Below are positions 12,346-25,075 of a stretch of DNA of 64,000 nt, one piece after another. This stretch comes from Paramacrobiotus metropolitanus. Taxonomy: Eukaryota; Tardigrada; Eutardigrada; Parachela; Macrobiotidae. The notes beneath the pieces are model-generated. The model searched no databases. It was not told the origin of the DNA and was given only the letters and a program-made list of their open reading frames with translations. The stretch's first letter is position 1; every line of letters starts with the position of its first letter. The stretch lies in contig NW_026570412.1 in NCBI RefSeq assembly GCF_019649055.1, positions 62,001 through 126,000 on the forward strand, written 5' to 3'. Position numbers and translations under genes: made by a program.

Positions 12346-13339
12346 AGATTGGTGCCAGCGGGGTTTCATTGTCGAAGATGTGAGAGCTGAACTCGTTCGT
12401 TACGGTGGACATGCTTGGGGTGGAGGTCTTCCTCTTTGTCGTACTGACACGGTCCAAACTGTATCGTATTTTCTGGAAACCGAAAAATGGTTAAACCTTG
12501 AAACGTTTGCAGTTCAGCGTTATAAGGGAACTGTCATTGTTACCATCATCACGGAAACACATGTGCAGCTGAATTATTACGAAACTGTAATTATTAAGAA
12601 AATCCGCGCTGTGAATATTGTAAAAAGCTGTCACTATTAATGGTGCACCAAAAGGTCACGAGCTGCCGCTGGTAAGCTTCCGGGACAAAGGATTGCCCTG
12701 CAACAGCAACTGCGACAAATCCAGCGACACTTATGCCCACAGCGACGCCAACGAGGTCACAGCCTCCGTTGGAAAGGTCACTTGCTATGGCTGCTGTGCT
12801 TCCTGTATATGCATCAGATACCGGAAGCAAAGCACTGCATTAGTCGGCATAGACCTTGCGAGCAGCATAATGTGCAGTGCTTCAAAGTCATGTTAACCAA
12901 CAGCAGTCGGTTGCTGAGAAAAGAAAATAATAAAAATAACGATAATCTTACTGAGAACAACCAGGTCACAGAATAACGATTTTTATTTCTGTCTGCCTAG
13001 AACAACGATTCATAATAATAATAATAATAATCAATTATTTATTATTCATAATGCTCAATAACTCGGAATAATTAGATGATATTTTTAATGGTACTCAGGA
13101 CAGCTTTTGCCATTTCAGAAACTTTAGCTGTTAGCCGCATAAAAAACCATCCAGTCAAGCAAAAGAGAAGAAAATATGGTGCATAAAGCTGGTAAAACTG
13201 ATGGAAACGCCGTAAAAAGTTGTTTGTTATACTGTAATATCATAGCTCAAGCACTATAAGAACAACGATTAATAAATAAGACTAACGTTGTCCCTAAGTT
13301 TGAGTTAAAAGCCAGTGACTGAGTCGGCGGGGGCAGTAT

Positions 13340-14127
13340 GCGAGCACTTTACGATTGTTAGGCTCTCTTTCAAGCGCCAAGTACAATAATTTCGCATCGA
13401 CATCCATATCGACGTAGCTCATGGAGATCCTATTATCCTGCAAAAACACTCCGCGCACAGATCCACCGAAATAACGATGACGCTCCTCAATTTCCTTTTC
13501 TCTGTCGTGAAGGAAGGGTCAGATTAGTTTTTAAAAGTTGCGATACGGGGCTTACGCCATATCATGAAATCGTTGCTTCGAATAAATTTGTCCACAATCT
13601 TCACTAAAAATCAACCTTCTCGGTTGAGTTTTAGCCACTTTATTTTATGATTTTATGTAGAGCTCTCCTTGCAGTCAGTTGCATCCATGACAGATGATAG
13701 TATTCCTTCAATTTCCTTTGAGAATTCTGCGGTCCCATTGATGTCACCAGGAAAAGTCGGCGAGCACGAGTTCCTTAGCTCCAGTTCACGAATATGTCGG
13801 GGACATGTTCGAGATCCGTACAGCACAGACAGATCGGACACTAGGCGTTAACGAAATTCGGCAGGCTTTGCTAAACTGGTCATATTCGGGAGATCGGGGT
13901 TTAAGAAATAGTTTCCCCTTCGAGTGAGAGATATCCGATAAAGCATGAAACGGCTGCCATGTGTTGAAACTTGAAATCATTTCACCCACAGACAAAACGG
14001 TCAGAGCAAGACAAATTCGAACAAACATTAGTCGAAACATCTGGTACAAAGCTTCTTCGGGCAAATTGAACAACTCCTCGTTAAACTCTTCCCCCCTCAT
14101 CGCATGATCTACCGACCAGGAACTCAT
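13340..14127 (-). pseudogene. F-box-like gene relic (unit 2)
   Basis: The minus-strand frame from 14,127 contains NEELFNLPEEALYQMF. This fits the start of an F-box, where L-P-x-E-x-L-x-x-I/M-F is typical of the SKP1-binding domain. Further left, pieces in several frames match the diverged locus at 41,657-42,700: FSKEIEGILSSVMDATDCKE at about 13,725-13,665, then KFIRSNDF, IATFKN and EKEIEERHRYFGGSV-like words to about 13,440. A stop follows IATFKN in this copy, and frame changes are needed to follow the alignment, so it is broken. Units 1 and 3 have lost this region entirely, and unit 4 keeps only its upstream flank (34,180-34,310). The F-box call rests on one short motif. Confidence 0.45.
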
Positions 14128-17100
14128 TAGGCTGCCGTACTCGCCAGCGGAGCAAATTCCGTCAGCCGGAAATAGTGGTGCTTTAGGCAGGCCAATCTAC
14201 ATGAGAGCTGCATGGACGGCATTCGGTATGACATCCCACATTGGTTCGGTCAGGACAGCCGCTGTGGCAGCAGTCGGCACTTTCTGCGCCGGTTTACCGG
14301 AACGACTGGTTGAACTGGGCGTGCAGCGGGAACGCGGAGAGGAAAATTAACAGGCGTGCGCCCAACCCGAGCCGTTTCTGGGTTGCTGGTCTTCAGTGGG
14401 TGGATCAGTATCGCGGTTATCTGCATCGCGCGATTTAGTGTTAGATTCCCCTTCCGGAGACATATCTGCACTTCTGTTGATCACTTGGATGTCGTTGTTG
14501 TCGTTGCCACCGCGCCGCCCTCAGTGAACTTGAGATCGACTTCGCTCGAACTGACGTACGCTCTCGTTATGTTCAGATTCGAGTATGGTGAGTCAGCGAC
14601 TATTACGAGTGTAGTGATTGTCACTCTCGCAGGGTGGCCCCACTGCGTTTTTAACCTACCAAGTCGAAGCCGTACCTTTTCGTTCAGTGAGTTATATGCT
14701 AATCGGATACGACTCACTGTACGAAAAAGTGCGGTTTCGACTTGCCACCACAGCACTTCTCCTAAACGTTAGCTCGTCAGAAGTAAGAATCGAGCGGTCA
14801 AAATCAGAAACAGGGATTGAGCGCAGGCAACTAAAGAAGCCGGAAAATGGTGCTACCCGCTGTCCGCTTGTGCCGCGAAATGCTGCTCCAGATAAAGCAC
14901 GGTTGATGTCCCGGCTGCAGTCGAGACGGCCGATGCAGGTTAGCAAAAGCGTGGGCTCTGTTGAAAACAGGTTCTTCATTGGCGGCACAGAGATGTTCCG
15001 CGCGCGCAGTTCAGGCTGCAGGTGAAAGGTTCGCTGATTATACAAACTTGAAATTGGCGATAGTGGCGCTGCGGGGCTGCCTGCACTCCACGGGCCCGGT
15101 GGCACCACGGGTAATGTTATATGCAACGAACTAGCTTGCACTGAATTTAATTTTCATTTAGAAATCGATGTTCATTTCGTTCACCCCCATCAAGTGTTCT
15201 CCATAAAAAAATGTTTTGCTGCGGTAGTTCCACACGATCCGCCGCGCCATTGCTGAAGTGGCGCAACACATGAAAATTTCGCCTTGCTTCCTACTTTAGC
15301 CATTACTGGTCTTGGAAAAAAGCCAAATAAACGATCGTGGCGTGCTCGATAGGAGACAGAATTATAATATTGTCGGCCATTTCGGCCTCGGCGTTCTGTG
15401 TGCGTAATCTCCAGATTTCGCCTGCATTGCACTCATATCCCCAAATTTAAGTTCGCCTGGATTGACTCATATCACCAAATTTCAGGAAATCAACTAGGGT
15501 AACGTATTGATATTTGATGTCCTTCCAACGACGATTAATTAGCTTTGAACCAGGAAAAATGAGATCCATAAGGGATACAGCTGCCTGTCTTTGATTTGCC
15601 GTAAGTACTATTACATCTCCGGTTGGACACTCGTAGATTTACGAAGTACCAATTTATTTACTTTCCAGCGAACACATCATTGTAATATTAACGCATACTT
15701 TTTGGTAGCCTGAGGTTTCCGTATCTAGCAGCATTTCGAATGTCGTACTTGACATTCGTTTGCTTGCTGAGTACGGATACTAAGGTGTGTGTTCTTCGTT
15801 CTGAACTTCGTTGGATCAGTTTTATCGTAACCGGAAGATACAAATTTAGTTTATCGGCGCTTCAATAAAGAAATTATGTTTCAGATCGACGCACAGTATA
15901 ATGGTTTGGTACATCACGTCGCGTTGTACGAAACGTTTGTTATGACTTTATTAATAATTAGCCTTAACTGACAACAAGAGAGCTCGGTAGTTAAGCAGCC
16001 CGATCAACGTGAACGTGAACCTTGTTTCATGAAATTAATGTCTTTGGCAGATAGTTATCCGCATAATACAATATACGGTGTAAAAGTTTACTGACATTTC
16101 CGTCAACACATACAGTAGATGTCGGTGTACCGCAATCTTTGTGTGAGTAAAATGTAAGTAATCGGCGCTCGATAAAGTGACCGTTCTTTTGCAAAACCGG
16201 TATGCGGCAACCTTATATGTACAGATACAGTACAGATTATCCCTATTCATTATTGCTTTTATTAGGGGGTTTTTTATTGACAGTTGTAAAGTTTCGTATT
16301 TGCTGAATACGCTGTGGACACCATGGAACAATAGGATAAGTTTGAGTACGCATGCGCTTAATTTTCAAAAGTCCTGTAACTGAACCTTCTAATAAGTAGA
16401 ATACCACCCTCCAGATAGGGACATTGACGAAGCGGGAGGTTGAGCGCCCCAACGGCCACACGCGGCCTCACACTTTTCCGCGTTGACTCATTGATGCCTT
16501 GGCAACCGTTATGACAGAAAAAGGAAAAATTTTGTCGTGGAAATGAAATGCAGCAGCATTTATGATTAATCCACTATAGCGAGCAGTCAACACTGTTCCC
16601 ATTTCGGTCCGTACAAGCATAAATAACTTTCTTTTCCGTAACGGGATTTGGTGTTTGGTTGACTTCGACGTAGATTTCATAAATAATTAGCAGTTTTTTT
16701 CAGTAAAATAATAGAATGAGTCATTGAGTGTACGCCCTGTGCGTTCCTGATCGTCATCAGGGATCCTCTGCCAACTGCTGTGGCTATCAGTTGCTGCATC
16801 GAGACTTATTCCTGTATAGCGACATTAATTTGGTGATTAACGAGTAGCCACGCAAAGGGGTTGACGACTTTCTGCATAACCATAGAAGACGTGGACCTAA
16901 AAAAGTTGCCGCAGACGAGAAAGCAACGCCACGCAAGGCGCAGTGATTTAAGACGGTTACGCCTTGCGGTGATAGCTTCCGGCCAGCAACAGCTTTGAAC
17001 GATCCGATCTACAGTCGGAAAGAAATGAAAGTTGCTTGGCAACACGGTGCCTGCAACTATTTGCAATGCCTCCAGATTTTCTCGTATCTACAGACTGTAT

Positions 17101-17483
17101 AGTGCATACATGAGCCTGATTTACCTTGGTAAATCGGTTAACTGAATCAGACCAATTGAATTTGGTGAATCACAATTGCACAGATTCATAGATCCACTCG
17201 AATGTAGTATTGGACTCATTTACTGAAATAATGAAACGTAGTGCAGTGGCAAATTATTCCGAGGTGTTGCAGTTTTTCTCAACACGATCCAGAATGTTTA
17301 AAGATTAAGGCAAAACTTGCGCGGTAGAAGAGAGTTGCTTGTTATACGCAGTGTTAACTTTTTAATCGGCTTTATGTCTGCAGGAAAGGATTGGGAATGG
17401 AAGTTACCCATGACGTGAGGTCATCACGCCAATAAATTTCTACGAAGCGGCAGGTAAGAAAACGATTGATCACCGTCAGGTTC

Positions 17484-19505
17484 GGGTGTCTCTAAAAGGT
17501 GGTGACCACGGTTGTGGGCGTGGTCGCTGTGGGCGTGGTCGTGGTGAGTTGTGGGCGTGGTCGTCGGTGGTTGAGAGTGGTTTAGAGTGATCAAATGTGG
17601 TTGTGGTCGGTGGTGGTCAAAAATTTCCGTTTCAACGTTCACTATTTAATTTTTGCAGATTTTTATGCGACCTCACGCGCATTGTACGGCTGAGTAGGTA
17701 AATATATGTCAATAATTATGCTAGCAAAATGTATTTAACAAATAAATACATAAGATTCACAGCAGAAGAAGGGTTACAGATGTCATCGAACAAATTTTAC
17801 GTATCTTAAACTTCAGTCATACAGTGGTGGAGCCATGGCACCGCGCTATTCTGCGGCATTTCTGTGTACTTCGCAAATACAATACTAATCGGTACCCGTT
17901 TCCTTGATATCCATCTGTATACGCGCATTTGTTCCAGTTTTTACCGTCATCGCTGTAGTTGACCAAAAAGGAAGTAGTAGGTGCATGCTTCATACACTAC
18001 GAGCTACGACGTTACTTGGAATTTAAAAATGCTTACTTATTAGGGTAGCATTTTTGATAACATTTTTTTTAGCATTTTTGATAACAAAGAACAATACGAT
18101 ATGAACATCCTTAACAACAAAAACAGAATCCGGTACGATGCAAAATGCCATTAAACAGTGATTACCTGACGAAACCAGAACCATGTAGCCGCACTTTAAA
18201 ATAATCATTCATGCACATACGTTGCATTAAAAAAACATATACTAAAATACTAAAACTAAAATATTAAATACTAATTTGCATCCAAACTCCAGTGGTTTCT
18301 GTATAGAGTAAAAAAGGAAACAATAATACCGTTTTTCAAGCATAATAAAAATTTTTGTGGTATATACAGTAGTGTAATTCATAAAGGTGGTGGGAAAACC
18401 AGTATGCATGGCGCTTTTAGCCTTAGGTGCCACCATTTTTGTGTGGTACGGTTCATGTGGTACTAGATGCACTAACCTTGTATTTACCTGTTTACGTGCA
18501 ATTTAATGCAATATAATTTATGTACCTAAAATCTTAATAGCAGCGCTGTAAATAAAACGCTGCCTAGCCACAACACGAACCATTAGTTGACTTGCATTAG
18601 CAATAGCCGGAAACGTAAAAACAGGCTTGGTTTCGCCCAGTATGTAAGGCATTATGTACAGTACATAATACTGTATTATACTGAACTAGAATGCACACAT
18701 ATAGATATACTGTGCATGCACTGTACAGTACTCGCATAATATGGTATTATGTGCAATATGTATCTGTATAAATTAAATGTGTACTGCATACAACACTACA
18801 ATTTTCAAATTTTTCGCATTTTAATTTGTCCGAGGGAGAGACAGGTAGTTGAAATGTTGAATGTTGTCTACGTTCTCTGAGTCTGCTGTCTCTGCACGAA
18901 GCTTTCCAAACGAATGAGTGGAACAGAGAGCTGCAGTTTGATACTCTGCTTCAATTAAAATTACTCTTCCAGTGTACTTTATTGAGTTTGCCCCTTTGGT
19001 TTTACTAGGGTAGTACTTTTACTGCAGTAAGTGTCAATGGGCAGCAGCAGTGTAGCAGTAATTGCGATTATGTAGGTTTCTATTTGACGCGTCTCATATA
19101 ATCTGCATCTGAACGAATTCAGTACTTTTTTTAAATTATTCATTATGATGTGCACTGACATCGTAGGAAAAAAAAACAAATTCAAATGAAAAGCGATCAT
19201 AATTTCGCAAGTACCGGTACAGTTACCAAAACGGTAAATCGCAATCATCAGTCAATTTAAAACGCTAAAAAAAAGAAAACGATCGCAATTCTCCGGTATG
19301 AATTAACGGTCATTTTAATGCGCCAGTGCAGCATGTTAAAAGAAAACTGAACATTGAACCGGGAGTTTTTGACCACCACTGACCACAACCACATTTGACC
19401 ACTCTAAGCCACTCTCAACCACCGACGACCACGCCCACAACCCACCACGACCACGCCTACAGCGACCACGCCCACAACCGTGGTCACCACCTTTTAGAAA
19501 CACCC
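17484..19505. mobile_element. Non-autonomous Mutator-type (MULE) element in unit 2
   Basis: The insert of 2,022 bp is flanked by a perfect 9-bp duplication, GTCAGGTTC (17,475-17,483 and 19,506-19,514). Units 3 and 4 show the uninterrupted site near 28,475 and 37,247. The ends are long inverted repeats of about 150 bp (17,484-~17,635 and ~19,355-19,505), starting GGGTGTYTCTAAAAGGTGG and containing several GTGGGCGTGGTC motifs, with roughly nine in ten positions matching by eye. Nine-base duplications with long terminal repeats are typical of Mutator elements. The interior is AT-rich, with only short frames (18,242-18,472 and 18,979-19,248 on the minus strand) and no recognisable transposase. 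Confidence 0.88.
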
Positions 19506-19789
19506 GTCAGGTTCACGGTAGTATCCGTATCGATTTTCACGATTATAATGTACCATAAATTCGTTATAATGTACCATAAACTGAGTCGAATTTATGGTAC
19601 ATTATAATCGTGAAAATCGATACGGCGCCGGAAGAACTAATATTGACAGGTTTACTGCGTATGTCCTGGGAAAAAAGGGGACATTTCAGTTTATCCGGTT
19701 CGTCTTAATGCGAACTGCGAAAGCAATTTTCTTCTGGCTTGCGTTGGCGTGCGTTAACGCGAAATCGCAAAATCATCGTCTGGCTGTAC

Positions 19790-20298
19790 ATTATGTACCA
19801 CGTCATCGTTTCCACCGTCGCTAGATACCTCAACGTTCTGAACTTTACCGTCTTCTGCCACTTTGACTACCGAAACTTCTAGCTAAATTACATAGACGAT
19901 ATTCCACTGGTCTCCACTACAATGGAGTGGTTACCGAGACGCTCTCACTTGACAAGGCAGGCGTTCGCTTATCTCGGGAAACACAGCAGGGCGGGGCCGC
20001 AGTGTACACCATTGACACCTCGGTCTATTGAGCGGTTCCCACACTGATCTCCTCAAAAGTCATCCCGCTGTCAGAGAGGCTCCCTCCGTCTTCCGGGGGT
20101 CTGACCTGAGGATCTGCCATAGGCACGACCCTTGCCGTCGCCATCACTGGCGTGGATCCAGTCTTCTGCTCCAGTGGCGTGGCTCACAGCACGGCTTCCT
20201 CCACTACGCATTGTCACGACTGGAAATGGCGATACAATACATTTATTATTAACCGCCACTAGGGGCGCAAACAACCAACTGATTGTTGTCATCAGCAC
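19790..20298 (-). pseudogene. Unit-borne gene relic (unit 2)
   Basis: This is the counterpart of the relic at 30,135-31,523. On the minus strand one frame (about 19,885-19,790) reads VKVAEDGKVQNVEV followed by SDGGND. This aligns with VKTAEAGKVQNVVEFSDGGND in unit 3, with changes that largely keep the protein. The right part (to 20,298) is the GC-rich block with the word IHASDGDGKGRAYGRS, also seen in unit 3. The intact C-terminal tail is missing in this copy. Confidence 0.45.
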
Positions 20299-20336
20299 AA
20301 AAAGGGCGTTTTGCTATCGCAGTTGTCATGCTAGAC

Positions 20337-22008
20337 GGACTATCCCATCTTCGACTTTTCCCATCCCCATTTCATCCCCATCTGTCGTGCGAAACTCCCA
20401 TCCCAGCCCATCTCCAACTACTTTAGTTCACCAGCCCTGTCCAGCTTTGAGGCCCCATTTTCAGCCCATTTTTTTTAAAAATTTTCAGTACTGTAAATTG
20501 TTGAAGATTAAGCAAAATGAAAAAATTAACGCGTAAAAATCAACCCGTAGCGCAGAAATTCCAGGCGAATTTAGAATCTTAAACAGCAAACAGTTTAAAA
20601 TCCGCGCGGAGCGCGGAAATTTTTTATTTTTTTCGACTGATAAGATGAATTTACGTGAGTTTTTTAGCTAAGAAAATCATGGAAATTTTAGATATATGTA
20701 TTTAAAAATCGTTTTTCTTGATCCCATCCCATCTTCCAACATTAACAGCCCATCTCAGCCCATCCGCTGCTTGTCTTCATCCCATCCCCCTTTCATCTAA
20801 AGAATGGGATGGGCTGGAAAATATGGGCTGAAAAAGAAAATTTTCAGCCCAACCCAATAATGGGCAAAGTCTGGTGTACATTATCAGCTAACGGGGATCG
20901 GCACTCGTACTTGTCGTTTGATCGTGCATCCTTTTGAGAAACGGGAACTGTTTTAACATTTGCATCCTTTGAGAAATTGGGAATGGTTAATTTTCTTCAT
21001 TTTAGAGCGATCCTTTGCGCTCCCTTGAGGTCACTGAGGTTGAAATTAGCTAAGAAAAGTTTAGAAAGGTCATAAACGTTGCACCACTTAAGTCTCCCGA
21101 CACCACCAAACTCGCGATTCCCCTTTTTAATTATCTCTTATTTCATTTATTAAACCATCAAAACCTGCTCACATCACTATAAGCAAAGAACACCACCGCT
21201 GAATCTGACCAACTGTCGTATTTTTATACTTTTAATAAATAATATTACCCGTTCAGCAGCTGCTCACAAATAGTGTTGTGCTACTAAATAAAATTAAATA
21301 ACGGCCATTTACTTAGTAAAAGTCCGCCTAATATTAAAAGTCTAGTAAATAGTAAGGTTTTGGAAACAAAGTTAGTAAAAGTAAGTAAATGTGCTGCCGG
21401 AATAGTAAAAAGTAAGTAAATATTAAGGTTCAGTGTTGAATAAATAAAAATCAATTACAAAATTATTTACTAATTCGTTTTATCAACGTTACGGAAAATT
21501 GGCGTGTCAGCCGCCGCCACTCGCAGGTAAAGTGGGTGTGCGCAGTAGTCGGCTGCCAGCTTGCCGTCCTCAAAAGCAGCAGTATTTACTTTTCAGTATG
21601 CACCTGTATAGCTCGATTAATGCATAAGAAATTTATCTGCATTATTTTCAGTAGTCTGTTGCGCTCTGAAACTAGCGAAATTCGAAACTGTCAATGCTAA
21701 ATTACATTTATTTAGTAAATTTACTTTAATTTAGTAAGTAAATGTCCCTGCGAAAATTGAAATAAAAAGTAAAAGTAAGTAAAAGTCCCGAAAAATTTTG
21801 AATAGTAAGTAAAAATAAGTAAACTTTCCAAAGCAGATAGTAAAAATAAGTATATTGGCAAGGACTTTTACTACCCAACACTACGAGTCACAAACTCGAC
21901 TGGTCTCAAACTCACAACAACAAGCATAAATAATAATCGTTGCAAAGGACATTTATTTAGTACATTACATTCCTCCCTACGCTATACAAAAATAAGCAAT
22001 TATTTATT
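20337..22008. other. Spacer between units 2 and 3 with two repeat-rich inserts
   Basis: Unit 2 breaks off at 20,336. From 20,337 to about 20,880 there is a stretch full of CCCATCCC/CAGCCCAT motifs, turning into the complementary GGGATGGGCTGG near its right end. From about 21,268 to 21,890 there is an AT-rich stretch with many AGTAAAAGTAAGTAAA-like motifs. Its ends resemble an inverted repeat (TAGTGTTGTGCTACTAAA against TAGTGTTGGGTAGTAAAA), which suggests a MITE, but I find no clean target duplication. The rest, 20,880-21,267, shows nothing recognisable. Confidence 0.5.
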
Positions 22009-22052
22009 TTGCATAATATAGCGGAACACGGAACTGAATTTGCAACGTTATT

Positions 22053-22426
22053 TTACGGTGTTTCCTGCTGTATTGTCGTCTTCATAATCAGCGAGTGGCG
22101 GCTCATTTCCATCAATTTCCATCGGCTCCTTGTCTGTAATGGTGACTTAATTCATGCCTTTTATCAGTTCAGATGTCGCGACTTTTCTCGTTTCCGCTTG
22201 GCGGCTGATCGATGCTTGCGGTTCATCCTTGGTCTCCGCGGCTGTGCCTGGTGGATCTTTTTTTGGTGTTCTGAGGACATCGTCGCTTAATATGGCCAAC
22301 TTCACCGCATTCATCGCACTTATGTGCTGGACATGCTTTCTTAAACACACGCTTAGACGAAGAATAGTTAAACGTTGTTTTGTTTGTGCGTTCCACGCAT
22401 TTACTGATCAACAGATACATTTTCAA
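22053..22426 (-). pseudogene. Gypsy Gag C-terminus with CCHC zinc knuckle
   Basis: The minus-strand frame from 22,426 contains CDECGEVGHIKRRC (22,318-22,277), a perfect retroviral-type C-x2-C-x4-H-x4-C knuckle that would bind RNA in a Gag protein. It is followed in a neighbouring frame by an acidic/charged tail (PPGTAAETKDEPQAS), which suggests a frameshift just after the knuckle. It lies on the same strand as the integrase but downstream of it, the reverse of the normal gag-pol order. Unit 1 has a shortened counterpart at about 1,975-2,010 where most of the knuckle is lost. Confidence 0.75.
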
Positions 22427-22793
22427 CTACTTATGCTGTTTGCTATTAAAATTTTATGAAATTAAAAAAAATTTCAATATCTTCCTTTCGATCCACATAT
22501 TATATGTTGCTACACAACCGCACGCGTAATTTCTCTCAAGAGCAGCTGAAAACTTTTCTCGTCATTATTTATAAATCAAAATAATACGAGTACTTAATCA
22601 AATGAATTATTTACATTTCATGTACAGGCACTAATACTTGCCGCACTTACCTGTACTTAGGCTTAACCCGTTCACCATACCTGTCTGGCTCCTTACGGGT
22701 ACGTTCACCTCGTCTAACAGGTACGTGTTCCACTGCGGGTTTCGGTTTTCCAGCTGTTTTCTGCGCCCCAGGTAGCTACTGGCACCTTTGTCA

Positions 22794-24202
22794 TTATCCG
22801 TGGCTGGACAATCGGAGTGACCTTTGGCTCAGACACAGCCATCGGTTCAGCTTTAGCCTCTTCAGGATGCTTATTTGCATTCTCGGCCGTATCATCACGT
22901 CTCCGATCATCTGCATGGGCCGCTGCGTCACCTCGCCCACTAATATCTGCCTTCGGAGCCGCTGACTCGCGTCGCTCCTCTGGGACCGTTTCTGATCGTC
23001 GTCCCGATTCTGTGGCACCAGCAAAGCAGCCAGCTTTGCTTCCGCTGCTTCGTAGTCGCTATACCACGCTCGTGGTATGATTTGATTTACATTGCGTCGC
23101 CATGTAAATTTACCACTTCTCACTATCCAGATCCGCTGTCCCACAGCTTCGATTAGTTTTCCCGGAGCCCAATCATACTTTCTCGGCTACGAAAATCTTT
23201 CACAAGGACTAGCTGTCCTACCGTGAATTTTCGCTCCTCAGTATTTTGATTAAAATTCCTTTCGTATCTCTGTCGAAGTTCCACTTTCTCAGTAAACCTC
23301 TCAGTGGGATTAATTAACGACAACTCGGTGTTATTTCCGCCCTAGGAATAACTCTCCCGGAGGCTTCCCGGTTGTCGGGTGTACCGTTGCTCGATATCGC
23401 AACAAAACATTTAACGCCTCCTGCATGGTGATATCACCACCAGACATAAATTTTGTTAACGCAGACTTCACCGTGTCCACATATCGCTCGGCTTGGCCGT
23501 TCGACTGTGGATGTCCGGGCGGTGACCTTAGATGTTTAACGCCCAACTTGTTACAGAACTGTGCGAAATCTTCGGAAGTAAACTGTGTCTCGTAATCTGA
23601 AACTATTTCCGAACATGCGCCGTACCTTGCGGATAAACTCGACAACACTGCTACCGTGGCTTTATAAGTTATCGATTTCATAATCACAACTCCACCCATT
23701 TTGAAAACGCGTCTACGATAATGAACATTTCGTTCTTAAACGGGCCAGCTAAATCTATATGGATCCGCTGCCAGGATCCTGCTGGTACCGGCCACTGTGA
23801 TTACGGAGCGTTCTGTGGCTCTTTCGCCGCTCGCGTACATATTTCGCAACCGGCTGCTACCTCGCTTATTTCGTTGTCAATGCCAGGCCACCAACAGTGA
23901 CTTCGCGCTTCCGCTTTCATACGGACTATACCTGAATGTGATGCGTGCAGGTACACAAGTATACGTTTCCGTACAGATTTTGGTATAACCGTTCTGGCGC
24001 CCCATAACAGACATCCTGAATGAATAGTGAACTCATTTTTTCGCCGTCCATAACTGACCAGATTCTCTGGTACGGTCACGGTCCATTTACCATTCACGCA
24101 CCGCATTACTTCCAATAGCTCTGGGTCCTTACTGGATTCAATACGTATCACCTCGACCGATACCGGAAGTGCGCTGATCTGCTCGTCCTTCACAACTTGC
24201 AT
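22794..24202 (-). pseudogene. Ty3/Gypsy integrase remnant, unit 3
   Basis: The zinc-binding domain lies at 24,202-23,801 (CEICTRAAKE at its end) and the catalytic core at about 23,740-23,331, with IIVDAF, GVKHLRSPPGHPQ and NGQAERYVD visible. The C-terminal region is at 23,144-22,794, where GQRIWIVRSGKFTWRRNVNQ matches the module that ends Gypsy integrases. One frame change falls just after the first catalytic Asp, near 23,690, and another lies before the C-terminal region. In SDYETQF the usual second-motif Asn-Gly is replaced, so the core is altered as well. No RT or RNase H precedes it. Confidence 0.85.
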
Positions 24203-24460
24203 GACCTGGCTGAAACCCAGCCGCGCGCAATGTTGATCTTTTTCTTAATATCTGAACAATATTTACGTATACTATGACTCGTGCAAGGGGTGCATTATAT
24301 TGAAACTGATATAAGCATTGCATTGATTTCATTTTTGTATACATATTTATGACTGGCTACCTGATTGTATTTAATAACATTCGTTATAACCGTGATTACT
24401 GTATAAACCTAATTGTATGTTGTAAATTCGTTATTATGGTGTTTTTTGACACCGGTTAAC

Positions 24461-25075
24461 TGCCGAAACCGAAGTAAGCCTCCCCGTGTTTCACAAAAAC
24501 TGCATCGAATGCGGTTTTGTGTGGTATCGAATGATTTAACTGCAGAAACCGAAGTAAGCCCTCCCCGTGTTCCACAAAAACTGCATCGAATGCGGTATTG
24601 TGTGGTATCGAAATAATTATTCAAAGCATGTTGTTCGTCAGAGGTTCTTGCGGAACCGAAGTAACTGCCGAAACCGAAGTAAGCCTCCCCGTGTTTCACA
24701 AAAACTGCATCGAATGCGGTTTTGTGTGGTATCGAATGATTTAACTGCAGAAACCGAAGTAAGCCCTCCCCGTGTTCCACAAAAACTGCATCGAATGCGG
24801 TATTGTGTGGTATCGAAATAATTATTCAAAGCATGTTGTTCGTCAGAGGTTCTTGCGGAACCGAAGTAACTGCCGAAACCGAAGTAAGCCTCCCCGTGTT
24901 TCACAAAAACTGCATCGAATGCGGTTTTGTGTGGTATCGAATGATTTAACTGCAGAAACCGAAGTAAGCCCTCCCCGTGTTCCACAAAAACTGCATCGAA
25001 TGCGGTATTGTGTGGTATCGAAATAATTATTCAAAGCATGTTGTTCGTCAGAGGTTCTTGCGGAACCGAAGTAAC
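24461..25075. repeat. 205-bp higher-order repeat, three identical copies
   Basis: TGCCGAAACCGAAGTAAGCC occurs at 24,461, 24,666 and 24,871, and the next partial copy starts at 25,076. Each 205-bp period is an 80-bp short variant (with GTGTTTCAC and TTTTGTGTGG) plus a 125-bp standard unit of the same minisatellite as at 3,824. I see no difference between the three periods, so amplification was very recent or is kept uniform. The open frames inside repeat with the same period and are not genes. Confidence 0.92.

Larger units (their letters stand above)
12040..20336. repeat. Large tandem unit 2
   Basis: This copy starts exactly at the sequence that follows the integrase in units 1, 3 and 4 (GCGCGTAATATTG), so it lacks the Gypsy fragment. 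It is the only array copy that keeps the F-box-like relic in full (13,340-14,127). It contains the Mutator-type element at 17,484-19,505 and ends at about 20,336 inside the block ATGCTAGACGGAC. In the middle (15,500-17,480) it matches unit 3 much more closely than units 1 or 4. Between 14,470 and 17,480 I see conserved unit DNA without a credible gene. Confidence 0.8.

Noticed and set aside
17424-17642. His/Thr/Pro-rich frames at 17,424 and 19,395
   Set aside because: They are the GTGGTC-rich terminal inverted repeats of the Mutator-type element read as protein.
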